In this document: positions 47,601-56,420 of the stretch, piece by piece
How the letters are laid out: the number at the start of each line of letters is the position of its first letter
Numbering within the stretch: position 1 is the first letter of the stretch
Assembly: GCA_905160935.1 (NCBI GenBank)
Contig: CAJHZI010000274.1
Coordinates: 843,001-907,000, forward strand
Source of the DNA: Enchytraeus crypticus
Taxonomy: Eukaryota > Annelida > Clitellata > Enchytraeida > Enchytraeidae
Length of the DNA stretch: 64,000 nt
Direction: 5' to 3'
The notes under the pieces: model-generated
Told to the model about the DNA's origin: nothing
The model's input: the letters and a program-made list of their open reading frames with translations, nothing else
Database searches by the model: none
Program-made: the position numbers and the translations under genes

Positions 47601-50600
47601 AATCTAGAGCATTAGGACCACTTAATGCTCACTTAAGTTTAGGTGGAAGAGAATATGAACGAGGAAATGTTAGAGCTAATAGAACTCACTGGAGTGTAGG
47701 TGGAAGAGGATATGAACAAGGAAGTGATAGAGCTGATAGATACTCACTGGAGTGTAGATGGATGAGAATATGAACAAGGTAGAGCTAATCTAACTCACTT
47801 AAGTGTAGGTGGAAGAGAATATGAATAGATGGATGAGAATATGAACAAGATAGAGCTAATCTAACTCACTTAAGTGTAGGTGGAAGAGAATATGAACGAG
47901 GAAATGGTAGAGCTAATAGAACTCACTGGAGTGTAGGTGGAAGAGAATATGAACAAGGAAGTGGTAGAGCTAATCTAACTCACTGGAGTGTAGATGGAAG
48001 AGAATATGAACAAGGAAGTGGTAGAGCTAAACTCACTGGAGTGTAGATGGAAGAGAATATGAACGAGGAAGTGATAGAGTTGAGCTGAGTCCTGCACACA
48101 CAGTGTGAGTGGGGCCAGTCTGCACTGACCTCCTGCTGTCATAGAATTAAACTGCAGCATGCTCACTGACCCGAATACTGAAAATCAATTGATCAAAGTA
48201 TCAATCAGTTAATCAATAAATCAATCAGTCAATCGATGATTCAGCTGATAACAACAATCAACCAATATGACTTTAGAGTCAATGAACTAAACTACGGAAG
48301 AGCATAAGCCTATATGACATATGACTACAAGTGATGTTAATATCAACAGATTTAACACTAAAGAATAAAGTCGGCAAAGTAAATAATAAAATCTGCAATA
48401 TTACTCTTAATAATAGTATAATATTATTAATATTACTCATACAACTTTGTTCTTAGAAAATTACATCCTTCTCATTAGAATTTTAACAACGTTTCATTAT
48501 TACTTCAAGTTCAGGAGCTGCTAAAATCTGCTAAAATGCAGTAATAAAAAGTACTACTAGACGACTTATTATATTTAATTACGCTAGCGTGAATACATTT
48601 GAAGGTTTTTTTAGAGAAACGTCAAGTAGTAAACCAACCAGAATGTTGTAGCACCAAAATGTCTTCCATATAGTCTAGCATGTCCACACTCAGCTCAAAG
48701 CTATGTCAGAAAATATCGAATTCGTTGAAAATAATCATTCAACTATATAAAGTTACTCGAACTATCAACAAATCAAAATTTATATTTTTTTGATCAGGTA
48801 CTGTAATATAAAGACAGGAATAGAGCATTTAAACTACAGTGCATTTTTCTTATATATTTTCATTATGAGATTTCATTAAACCTGAACTCCATGATAAGAC
48901 AGCGGTGTATTGTTTAACTACATTGATGAGAAATTGACAATAAGCAAAAATTTAAATACGGCATACTTGGTTTTCTTCTACATTAAAGACACAAAATATC
49001 CGAGTTTAATTTGTCAGTGTTTAGGATTCAGTTTGTGCAAATACATCTCTATTATATTTAAAGTTGATTTACAATAAAATATATGCAGCTGCTTATGATC
49101 AAGTTTGAGATTCACTACTATCCAGCTTTGAAAGCTCAATTCCAAGCAGTAACTTTATGTTAAACTATAAAAACTCAAACCATATCGCTCTTAGACCAAA
49201 TGGTTACAAATATTTAATCATTACAAGTAATTGTAATCTTATTTGGTCATAACCAGTAACCATATCTAAAAAGTATTCTATTTTTGTTAATACATGCAGT
49301 TAATCTACAATTATTAAATTATTTATGAAGGCACAGTTCATGGAAATTTAATTTATTTTAAGTCACTTCTTACGTCTATTTTCAAGTTATTTCTCTCAAA
49401 ATCCTAGGATTTAAGTGTGATATACATTTGTACTTAGGATAGCAATGGTAATTCACCTCAGAAACGATATATATTTTCCATGCTACAGATACAGCTACCC
49501 TACTCAGCATGACAATGGACTATAAAGAGTAATATGAGACTTGGACCTGCCACCCGGCAGAACAAGAGTGTATTTTATACTAAAGATAATAAGTAGAGTT
49601 CTGTTAATGCAGAAAATGCATAGTACAATAAAGAAATACTCACTAGCTGTTGATGTCGTTATTGCAGATTTTATCAAGTTGGTCCTCATTTAACTGCAGG
49701 TTTCCAGGAAATGAAGAATTCTGAGTAAAATACAATAAAGTAAGGCATTAATTTGGATCGTTACTTATAATAAAACCATAAATAAAAGAATGTACAGCTA
49801 ATCTACAATCCCAAACAATGATCAGATACTACTTAAGATATTTAACAAATCAAAGACCTGTAATATCATAATATTATTTAGTTATGATATTTCATTTCAC
49901 ACTTCCTCAGAACTTGTTTTTGATCCAGTATCTTACTCCTACGGCAAAAGGAGGAATTTACTGCAAAAACTGAGTCATCTCACGTTTGTTTTCAATATTG
50001 AAAGAATTTGTTAAACTAATTAGTAAAAATAAAGAATTAAGCAACTGGTAGAATTAAGAAATAAAGAAGTAATTGGCTAAGTCAAAATTGCATACAATCA
50101 GTTTTTGCGAATAACAATTAATTCCCGTTTTTCGATAGTTTTCAGCAGCACAATATCAGTAGCAAGGTATCGTACAATATTGCAAGATTGCAAGTTGTTC
50201 AAATCAGTACAATGTATGATACATTTGAACACAACTTAACCAAGTGCCATCAACTTGCGAATAGCAGAATAAAATATTATTATTATTAATTTAAGATAGC
50301 ACTTTAAAATACATCTAAAATACAATTAAGAGCAAAGAACTATAAATACATATAATATCATAAATACCTTTTTATGGAAATTAATCTTCTGCTGGAGAAG
50401 CTTGCAGTAGTTAGTTATAATTTGCCCATAGCCCTCTCTAAGATGTCCCCACAACCTTCCCAGATCAGTTATAAACCTGAAGCACTTGTATGAGTCGGAT
50501 ATCGCCTACGCAAGACATACACAGTCAGACTAATGGCAAGAGTGACATAGAACCTTGATGTACTCAGCTACAATATCATGTAAATCTAAAGGCGACAAAG

Positions 50601-51720
50601 CAATAAGATCCACATCAACATCATACAGGGCATTCGGTTGGGGAGCACCTAGGCTCCAAAAATTACTACAAAATGTTCTAATCCCAACGCTTATTATACT
50701 CAGATTCAAGGGAAGATGATGATGATGATGATGATGTTTGCATAATTTTCGTAAAGTTACAGAGATGCCTAATATACTTTGCATAATATACTTTATCAAA
50801 CATCAAGCATTAGTATTTCTATAATGTTAAATGAAATTAAAGAATAAAGAAGCAAACATCAGAGCTGTCATAAAAAGAAATTCTACAAATCACAGGTAGT
50901 ACTGCTTAATCATATCAATCAGTATGTGCGGGGTTCAAACACATCACTGACATCGCTTTCGAGTGAGGAAACTGACGTTAACCTTAGCTTTACCAGCTTT
51001 TACAATACCTGCGGAGGCCCATCTCTAAGCAGCTTGTGCAGGACGTGACAGAACTTCCACGCCACGACCGGGTTCTCCTGAACCTTTATCTGCCTTCGTA
51101 CTACGTTCCAGAAAAACGTGGCACCTTTCTCCTGGTGGCTGACTATTATAATAGCTACAATAACAGTAAATAAATCATAAAATAGAAGCAAAATATGAAC
51201 AACATGCAAGCCATTTAGGAGAAATAATTTAGTTTACAATAAATTTAAAAAATATTAATTTATAAGCAACATAGTAATAAAACTTATATAATATATAAAT
51301 TCAGCAAAAAATTTTTCATAAATGGAAGGTATATAAACGTATAGTAAAATTCAGCCTCTCAAATTCCACCACATTTGCAGTGAGGTAACATGATAATAAC
51401 ACAAAGATTAAAAGAGAAACATAACATTAAAGAATCTTATAAAAATAAAAATATTTAAGTATGAATTAAAATACAAAGTAAAATACACAATACCATGAGC
51501 AGTACAATTTATGGCTTTAATTAACAGAAAATGATTCTACCGTCACTTAATGCCAATATATGCAATACATCTTTATCTAGCTAACAGATGCAATACATGT
51601 GGATCAATCATTGGTGAATGGAGTGCTCTTAATGATTATGAAACTTTATGATATAGTATTAAATGTAATACCTCACAAAGGTAATGCATCTTCCAAAAAA
51701 GGAATCAAATGAAAATCTAT

Positions 51721-51767
<47 letters not shown>

Positions 51768-53849
51768 AGAGAGAGAGAGAGATACTGCAATGAATCCGTG
51801 TCGTTTGGCCATTACAGAACAGATTATTTAAACGTACAAAGTATACCAGGATGCAAATAAACTGAGGCAGAAGGAAAACCACCTGCTGATGCTACATTCA
51901 GGTTTAGTCAATGCTTAGCTCCTATGATGAGACAAACATTGGACACCAGAAGGCTCTTAGTAAAAATGAAGCAGAATTCAAGTAAAAATATAGACCTTGG
52001 ATCTGCCGTAAGACAGAATACTTAAGACAAAGATATACATGCATAGAACATACATGTATGCATATATGTATATAAATTATAATCAATCTTAAAATATAAA
52101 TTACATATTGTTTTTATTTCGCGTGTGAGTATGTGTGTGTGCGCATGTGTGAGTGTGTGACTGTGATATATATATATATAACACATTATTAATACTATTT
52201 GTTTAAATTAGTCAACAACTCTCCTACTTCTAGCATGCTTCTCCTTTAACGCAGTCTCTTGCATGTTCATCGCCTTTTGAATGCTGGCAGTCTGAAATTT
52301 ATATAATATCATTTAATTAATTATATTATCAATTATACAGTTCAATTAAGGGTGGGGCATGCTAAATCAGGATTTACCCAGCCCAGTGGGTAACTCCTGA
52401 TTAAACCAGTTTCAACCGGGCAAACTATTAGCAACAGAAATACAGCGCATTCCGCTTATATGCATAGTCACAGAACATTATAAAAAACTGGCTTATAAAC
52501 AGGGCTTGCTTATAAGCAAAACTGAGTCAGTTATTTAGTTAGTTAGCTAAGGATTAAACTGCAACAGTTTAAGTCCGTCAGTTTAAGATTAAGAAGTAGC
52601 TAAAGCAGCTAGAGACAAATCAATCAGCCTGAAAAATCAATCCTAAACACTTGTGTAATGATAAATGCAATGTAAGTACATATATCTCTTTGTAATTGTG
52701 TAGGATTTTATTCTGGTAGTAATGAAAAATCTGTACAATTTTAGGTTTGGCCCAGTGAAGTGGGGAAACCATGTTTTTGAGGTGCCACCATGGTTTAAAC
52801 CACACACAGACAAAACTTGCCAACTTCGGTTCAATTACGTCGTATAATAGTCATAAATCATAGTAGTGCGCACAAATGAGTGCCCCAGAACAAAGTCTAA
52901 AAATAGAAGACTTGAATGTGTGCTCGAACTCAGCACTTAAAGGATTCAAATATATTTGAAGTTGATGAAAATTTCATATTAAAATTACAAAACAGTATTT
53001 TATCAATAAATCGGAGAAGTGAAGATTTTGAGTTGCCTAGTTTCAATTACTAGCTGTCAATAAATGGTAGAACTTAAATTTTACATCACAATGTTATTTT
53101 AATTCATGTATTGCAATTATGTAAAGCTACGGTGTGACTATATAATACACTCACCTTAGTGTAGCTATAGGCTACATTAAGGTGAGGGTAAGCAGAGTCT
53201 TCTAAGAAGAAATCAACCAGTTAATCGAGTGCTCGTTATGGAGCATTTAATTAAGTTTAATTTAACTTAATATAAATTGATATATAGTGTAATTTAAATT
53301 AATTTATAGCGCAACTTAAATCAATTAAACACACTTACACATTGAGTGATTTGGAAGTTAAGGCGGATGACAACTCGCAGTTATCAAGCAAATTGACTTC
53401 TTTTTTGTTTCAGTCAATTCGTTTAGAACTTTTGCCATTTCTGCCAGTAATTCATCTTATTTAATACATTTTCAGATTTTTTAAATTTCACGTTTAAAAA
53501 AGTGATCCGTCCTTTAGATAATATCTAGGGAATGTATTCCAATGTTTGCACAAGTCGTGACTAGATGTCACCAAATTAAAAACATTGTTAAAAATATCTT
53601 CTTAATACACGAATGAACGTAATTCAATACGCCAATTAGTAAGCTATCCTGCGCATCTGCTTACATAAGATGTCCGACATTGCAGTCGTCAATGACGTTA
53701 GCATTCTAGTTAGGATTTCATGTTTCCATGATCACGAAACAAGCAATTAAAATGCTTACCTGAGTCTTTTCGAATGTTTCGCGATCCATTTCAACGCTGG
53801 AGCGCCCTCGAGTGCCTCCTAAAGCACGGGGCACGTGCATTGACGACAT
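31003..53849 (-). CDS. HIP1: Huntingtin-interacting protein 1 / HIP1R (Sla2-like) endocytic adaptor, 27 coding exons
   Basis: Clathrin-coat adaptor linking PIP2-rich plasma membrane and clathrin to F-actin. Coding exons: 53760-53849, 52228-52291, 51009-51154, 50368-50505, 49644-49720, 48639-48700, 48037-48177, 46841-46898, 46272-46347, 45577-45732, 44874-45080, 44150-44228, 43642-43730, 43239-43316, 42312-42446, 40996-41412, 39029-39254, 38198-38287, 37337-37423, 36695-36802, 35870-35938, 35294-35481, 34815-34904, 34423-34485, 32981-33081, 32182-32411, 31003-31196. All junctions are GT-AG, phases agree throughout, and the sum is 3459 bases (1152 residues plus stop), slightly longer than vertebrate HIP1/HIP1R. 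Start ATG of MSSMHVPRAL; an in-frame second Met lies three codons on. The single invertebrate HIP1 gene corresponds to both vertebrate paralogues. Introns hold many SINEs, LINEs and junction duplications. Confidence 0.93.
31652..31780 (-). mobile_element. L2/CR1-like LINE 3' end fragment, diverged
   Basis: Shares gtagcactctaattg-type 3' sequence and the gcaccg(t/c)tttgaacg block with the LINE at 54489-56420, on the same (minus) strand. It lies in HIP1 intron 26. Confidence 0.6.
31860..32065 (+). pseudogene. LINE 3' end fragment
   Basis: Plus-strand remnant with a SKLRKALKTHLI-like CR1 end followed by NNLKIYSYVDMKRK and tail atggatctgccagtaggcag, matching the 3' end of the LINE at 39940-40785. 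Probably two fused LINE ends in HIP1 intron 26. Confidence 0.6.
32094..32200 (-). repeat. 44-bp tandem duplication of the HIP1 exon 26 donor (3 copies)
   Basis: Units start at 32094, 32138 and 32182. Each holds the last 19 bases of exon 26 (ending gaggacatag) joined to the first 25 bases of the intron (gtttgtagtgctg...). The real exon end is the highest-coordinate copy; the other two are donor copies inside the intron. One unit is not a multiple of three. Confidence 0.9.
32466..32516 (-). mobile_element. SINE family C 3' tail
   Basis: The minus strand reads gacgtccctgacattgcc...ccggacgttaaattctt followed by (gatt)n, as at 1039-1100. It lies in HIP1 intron 25. Confidence 0.65.
32652..32686. 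repeat. (AT)n microsatellite
   Basis: Alternating AT run in HIP1 intron 25. Confidence 0.9.
33656..34350. repeat. 25-bp minisatellite in HIP1 intron 24, about 25 copies
   Basis: The unit is aaataaccagcatattatct plus tct(t/c)c. From 33706 to about 34110 copies are nearly identical and differ mostly at one t/c site; after that, longer variants (28-31 bp) alternate. It does not contain a splice junction. The high identity suggests recent expansion. Confidence 0.95.
35236..35300 (-). repeat. 50-bp duplication of the HIP1 exon 22 donor (2 copies)
   Basis: ctcaccgctat occurs at the true exon 22 end (donor at 35292-35293) and again 50 bases lower, with matching intron sequence tact(a/g)taattacatca. 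The intron thus holds a second atagcg|gtgag donor. Confidence 0.8.
36200..36255 (-). mobile_element. Family D repeat, 3' tail
   Basis: On the minus strand, tatcctgaccctagttaaac then gattcagggaaagatg; same tail as 24838-24892. It lies in HIP1 intron 20. Confidence 0.6.
36325..36520 (-). mobile_element. Diverged SINE family A
   Basis: On the minus strand: box-A-like ttagctcagtgtatg, box B gtgggttcgattccc, then gctaatctaagagtaaaatc and gtggctaa..., each matching the order of blocks in family A (16722-16981). The box-A/B pair looks tRNA-like, but spacing and body show it is a SINE. It lies in HIP1 intron 20. Confidence 0.6.
36525..36670. repeat. About 58-bp minisatellite, 3 copies
   Basis: Units contain attcaataggtattagacga and a tatatacacgtatata palindrome. 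It lies 24 bases from the exon 20 donor but does not include it. Confidence 0.85.
36774..37031 (-). repeat. 55-bp array of the HIP1 exon 20 acceptor (5 copies)
   Basis: Units at 36781, 36836, 36891, 36946 and 37001 (gagac anchor) repeat with an exact 55-bp period. On the coding strand each holds a pyrimidine-containing acceptor (tattacag or tttacag) followed by about 29 bases matching the start of exon 20 (ctgt(g/t)ggagatct). The lowest-coordinate copy is the real exon. The other four lie upstream in intron 19 as acceptor copies that diverge after about 29 exon bases. Confidence 0.93.
37416..37745 (-). repeat. Array of the HIP1 exon 19 acceptor (about 6 copies, 50-70 bp units)
   Basis: The element actctgtaacaacagtacaa recurs at about 37421, 37471, 37541, 37601, 37653 and 37713. 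On the coding strand it reads ...ctgttgttacag|agt, i.e. the exon 19 acceptor with the first exon bases. The spacers are agtacaacaagtacaatag-type sequence. Cys/Thr-rich open frames here are artefacts. Confidence 0.88.
37983..38006. repeat. Homopolymer A run
   Basis: About 20 A residues in HIP1 intron 18; possibly an old poly(A) tail, with no recognisable element attached. Confidence 0.8.
38886..39022 (+). mobile_element. SINE family B, full-length, adjoining the HIP1 exon 17 donor
   Basis: Box A (agtggcgatatcggtaag), box B (tggttcaaatcc), core (gacgttaacattag) and tail (ttttttagctttta). The tail ends about 5 bases from the exon 17 donor at 39027-39028. Confidence 0.85.
39830..40785 (+). pseudogene. 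5'-truncated LINE copy in HIP1 intron 16
   Basis: 39830-39930 resembles the 5' module of families D and E (ttgtgtccgggat, gaccaacggtt). From about 39940 the LINE ORF2 appears: EEALEETEDLEEGI; RFTDDQGMVAGSD (catalytic box changed to TDD); IMDRLNDMALRYGM; a stop; then NITINGTKLEQVRSFKYLGH; TLLYGCETQTLRKED; RGRPRLGMLDDLKTHS. It ends in the tail acctgccagtaggcagtgcac plus (ga)n. Three frame breaks make it dead. The copy at 14186-15160 is the same family. Confidence 0.88.
42147..42283 (-). mobile_element. SINE family B, full-length
   Basis: Minus-strand copy with box A, box B (ggggttcaaatcc), core and taccagcttt-type tail. It lies in HIP1 intron 15, about 30 bases from the exon 15 donor. Confidence 0.85.
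42476..42546 (-). mobile_element. Family D repeat, 3' tail
   Basis: The minus strand reads gtctattcgtatcccgacc, gttaaactgggattcaag, then (gat)n. It starts 30 bases beyond the exon 15 acceptor. Confidence 0.7.
42585..42870 (+). mobile_element. Family D repeat, near full length
   Basis: About 285 bp: cccgtgttgtgtcccgggtt; gaccaactggtgactgcatg; gtagaaggcaactaaagc; gggcattcggttggt; ggctacagaaattgctac; ending tatcccgaccctagtta and (gat)n-like. It matches 58270-58575 block by block. No ORF and no tRNA head. Confidence 0.78.
43765..43905 (+). mobile_element. Family D/E 5' module, isolated
   Basis: Starts cgttgtgttgtgtctatgcc, continues agtgtagaatagaccaa and ends ccatatttttccaag, matching the order of blocks in family E (30565-30935). 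It lies in HIP1 intron 12. Confidence 0.5.
44570..44865. repeat. AT-rich minisatellite, HIP1 intron 11
   Basis: Repeats of cacataagtatata and atagataac in mixed order, about 12 units. It begins within 10-20 bases of the exon 11 donor but does not contain it. Tyr/Ile-rich open frames are artefacts. Confidence 0.85.
45408..45473 (-). CDS. HIP1: Duplicated HIP1 exon (exon 10', 22 codons), candidate cassette exon
   Basis: A second copy of the last 66 bases of exon 10 lies 169 bp downstream in intron 10, ending in the same donor (ctcag|gttagttctgt). It translates as DNQTGSDHTDTSTDLHVDMS plus AQ, versus DNQSGSDHTDTATDLLVDMS in exon 10. It is open, exactly in frame (66 = 22 x 3, phase 0 both sides) and preceded by an AG (ttgtgag), but the upstream tract is purine-rich, so recognition is uncertain. 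Inclusion would duplicate the acidic DxxVDMS linker. Confidence 0.5.
47629..48065 (-). repeat. Array of the HIP1 exon 7 donor (7-8 copies, 50-71 bp units)
   Basis: The motif actcact(g/t)(g/a)agtgta recurs at 47684, 47742, about 47792, 47863, 47921, 47978 and 48031, with a degenerate copy near 47629. On the coding strand each is ttcatattctcttccatcta...|gtgagt, i.e. the last 20-30 bases of exon 7 plus the donor. The genuine exon end is 48037. Spacers read agctctaccacttcctt. Confidence 0.93.
50570..50738 (+). mobile_element. Family D repeat, diverged
   Basis: aaggcgacaaagcaataaga, gggcattcggttggg and cctaggctccaaaaattact blocks and a (gat)n tail, as at 42585 and 58270. It lies in HIP1 intron 3. 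Confidence 0.65.
50911..51004 (+). mobile_element. SINE family B, 5'-truncated, adjoining the HIP1 exon 3 donor
   Basis: Starts within the head (atcagtatgtgcggggttcaa), has the core gaggaaactgacgttaacct and the tail ttagctttaccagctttta. The tail ends 3-4 bases from the exon 3 donor at 51007-51008. Confidence 0.8.
51724..51792. repeat. (AT)n followed by (GA)n microsatellite
   Basis: About 50 bases of AT then about 16 of GA, HIP1 intron 2. Confidence 0.93.
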
Positions 53850-54300
53850 TCCTTATCCCCGATCGCGTTGTCGCCGGCAAAAATTTTAATATAAATCAAT
53901 TAATTGGTTGATTTACAGCAGTTTCTTTTATTTTCTCATTTGTTTATAATTATAACTTGTTTATAATAAAAATCATGATTCTTCTTAAGTAGTTCAACTA
54001 GCGTTAGAAAGCGACCTTATCAACATTAACCTTAAACATCTCCAATACATAAGTCCAAACCTAAGTTCTGCCCAACACCTTAACCAGTTTCTTGATCCTA
54101 GAGCACATCGATATATTAATTTGTTCCAGTCAAACATTAATTAAATAATAAATATATTACATTCCAATAGAAACAGGCCGTGATCTAAGAGCTGTTATAT
54201 AGTTCACTCACAGATTGTTTAAAACAACATACTTAAGAAATGCTTAACAAGCTTAACAATTAAATTGTTAAGCTTAAATTGTTAAAACTTAAATTGTTAA

Positions 54301-54362
54301 TAACAACAATTAGAGTCCTACAGTCATCACTGACAACATCGAACACTATTGAGACAAAATCA
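54301..54362 (-). mobile_element. L2/CR1-like LINE 3' end, short fragment
   Basis: Repeats the terminal about 60 bases of the LINE at 54489-56420 (acaacaattagagtcctac, gacaacatcgaacactatt) just downstream of it, in the same orientation. Confidence 0.7.
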
Positions 54363-54488
54363 ATTAATTATTGTAACATTTGAAATTATATTAGGTATTA
54401 TAGGCCGACGGCCGAATACTGAATTTTTCATTTAAATAATTATATCAATGTTTCTTCAAAATGCATCAAACTATAGCATAATATTAAT

Positions 54489-56420
54489 AACAACAATTAG
54501 AGTGCTACTGTCGTCAATGACAACATCGAGCATTATTGAGACAAAATCAAGCCGGCGAGCAAAAAGAAGGTCCAAAACGGTGCAAATTCCAAAATCTAGA
54601 TAATCAGTCCAAAGTGAAGGGAATTAAAGAAAAGGAGGTTTAGGCGCAGGTCGCTGCTCGTGGACACTGGATGGAAAAGGTAGGTCTTCAACTGCCTATG
54701 GAACTGATCATAAGAAAGCAAAGGCCGATGTGCTTCAAATGAAGAATTACGAAGATTAGATGGAAGAGAATTCCAGATCTGCGGTGCAGCATGCTGGAAA
54801 GAACGATTAGATAACTTAGAGCGCGAAGATAAAATAGGTCTCACAAGAAGACCGAGTAACAGCAGGCTGCATCACTTTCATCAAGTGAGACATACAAGTT
54901 TGTCCAGGGATGGTGATGGACTTATAGGTTAACGAAGCAGTTTTATAAATGATTCGCTCTTTAATCTTTAGCCAGTGCAAAGACTTTAAAATGGGCGTAA
55001 CATGTGAGTACTTGGAACTACAAAAAATTGCTCGCGCAAGAGAATTCTGAACAAACTGCAATCGATCAATCTCACAGCCAGGGAGATTTAAAAACAGGGA
55101 ATTGCAGTAGTCAAATTTCGATTGCACAATGGCAGCACCAATTGTAGCAGCTGACTCACGTGACAAATAGGGACGTCTTCGACGTAGATCTCGAATATAA
55201 TAGAAACATGCTTGTGAAGTTTTAGTAATGTGTTCGTGGAAGGTTAGGTGTTTATCAAGGATAACACCGAGATTTCTCACAGAAGAAACAGGTGATATTT
55301 TAATACCCGAAGATAACGAAAGAGTTTTCCCATTCAGCTTCAGAAGCTGTGGAGGTGTCCCGACCAACAAGAATTCAGTCTTAGATGGATTAAGTGCCAA
55401 AAAATTAGCAGACATCCAAGAGGATATAGACTGAAAACTTTGTTGCAGGAGGGTTTCCACATCAGAGTAGGAGTTAGGGGTGAAACAAGTGTACATTTGA
55501 GTGTCATCAGCATATAGTTCACGATCAATAGAATGAGAAGAGATCAGTGAGCTTAAGGGTGTTGTATATAGGTTGAATTTTGAATGTATCAATAGCGCAA
55601 TGGTTAAGGGTGTAGATAACGTCATGAAGTTTTAAAAGACAGACCCTGAGGTCAATCGAACTCTCGTGGGTTCGAATCCTAGCCGCGCTGATCTGAGAGT
55701 AAAATCTCGGACATTCACTGGACTGGCTACACGGAAAAAGGACTAAATTGCCTAACGGATATAACATGTGGTACTAAAAGTGGTAGATATCAACATAGTT
55801 GATCATTTCACTATAATGTGTTATTATTATTATTGAAGAGGATAGGACCAAGAACGGAGCCTTGAGGAAAACCAAACTTTAAGTGGGAAGGTGAAGAGAT
55901 GTACTCCATCACTTTCACACTAAAAGAACGATCCGTCAGATAGGAGGAAAACCAATCAAGAGCAATTCCCCGAATACCGAACCAGGAAGAAAGGCGTTCC
56001 AGAAGAATATTGTGATAAAAAATAATGGTATCAAAAGCGGCCGAAAGATCAAGCATACATAACCAAGTTAAGCGTTGTGTGCACATGGCATTAACAATAG
56101 AATTGCACACAGATAGAAGCAACGTTTCAGTTGAACGATGCTTAGTATAAGCAGCTTGATGCTTATTAAATAGATCATTATAAGAGAGATGAGTAGAAAA
56201 CCTCTGGAGAACAATTCTTTCAGTGAGTTTAGATATATATGACAGATTAGATATAGGCCTGTAATTAGACAATGATTCCTTATCCAGTGTGGGCTTTTTA
56301 AGCAATGGAGTAATAACTGCATGCTTAAAAGCGCGAGGAAATTTTCCAGTAGAGAGAGAGATTAACAATCAATGTTAATACAGGAGCAAGTATATGAATA
56401 CACTTCTTTAAGAGAGAGGT
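54489..56420 (-). pseudogene. L2/CR1-like LINE, 5'-truncated, split by a SINE
   Basis: Minus-strand ORF2 of an L2/CR1-group LINE. 5' part: AVITPLLKKPTLD; LSNYRPISNLSYISKL (RT motif 2); HQAAYTKHRSTETLLL; MLDLSAAFDTI (catalytic Asp region); FGFPQGSVLGPILF. After the SINE at 55578-55832: ELYADDTQMYTC (catalytic YADD, 55500-55511), LNPSKTEFLLVG, RNLGVILDKHLTFHEH, CNSLFLNLPGCEIDRLQFVQ, and the C-terminus LSNRSFQHAAPQIWNSLPSN. Frame changes lie near 56365 (in a ct run) and 54840; truncated at about 56420. All catalytic residues I can see are intact. Related 3' ends are at 54301, 59309, 59591 and 31652. Confidence 0.9.
55578..55832 (+). mobile_element. SINE family A inserted in the LINE, with 5-bp target duplication
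   Basis: A 255-bp tRNA-derived SINE (box A aatagcgcaatggtta, box B gggttcgaatcc, (ATT)n tail) bounded by TTGAA at 55573-55577 and 55833-55837. The duplicated TTGAA lies exactly where the LINE frame would join (GPILF / NLYTTPL), so the insertion boundaries are certain. The orientation is opposite to the LINE. Confidence 0.92.

Larger units (their letters stand above)
46272..53849 (-). other. HIP1: HIP1 exons 1-9: ANTH domain
   Basis: Exons 1-9 encode residues about 1-284. Exon 1 ends DRETFEKTQ. Exons 2-3 carry TASIQKAMNMQETALKEKHAR, whose KEKHAR is the lipid-binding-type basic motif of HIP1 ANTH domains, then GATFFWNVV and VVAWKFCHVLHKLLRDG, the strongly conserved ANTH helix. Exon 4 has LGRLWGHLREGYGQ; exon 6 ELSVDMLDYMEDIL; exon 7 GGQCRLAPLTLCVQDSAQLY; exon 8 DTLSGHRQRFHKQY; exon 9 NLITVPDLPN. 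Order and spacing follow human HIP1R. These are observed translations; membrane binding is inferred from the family. Confidence 0.92.
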
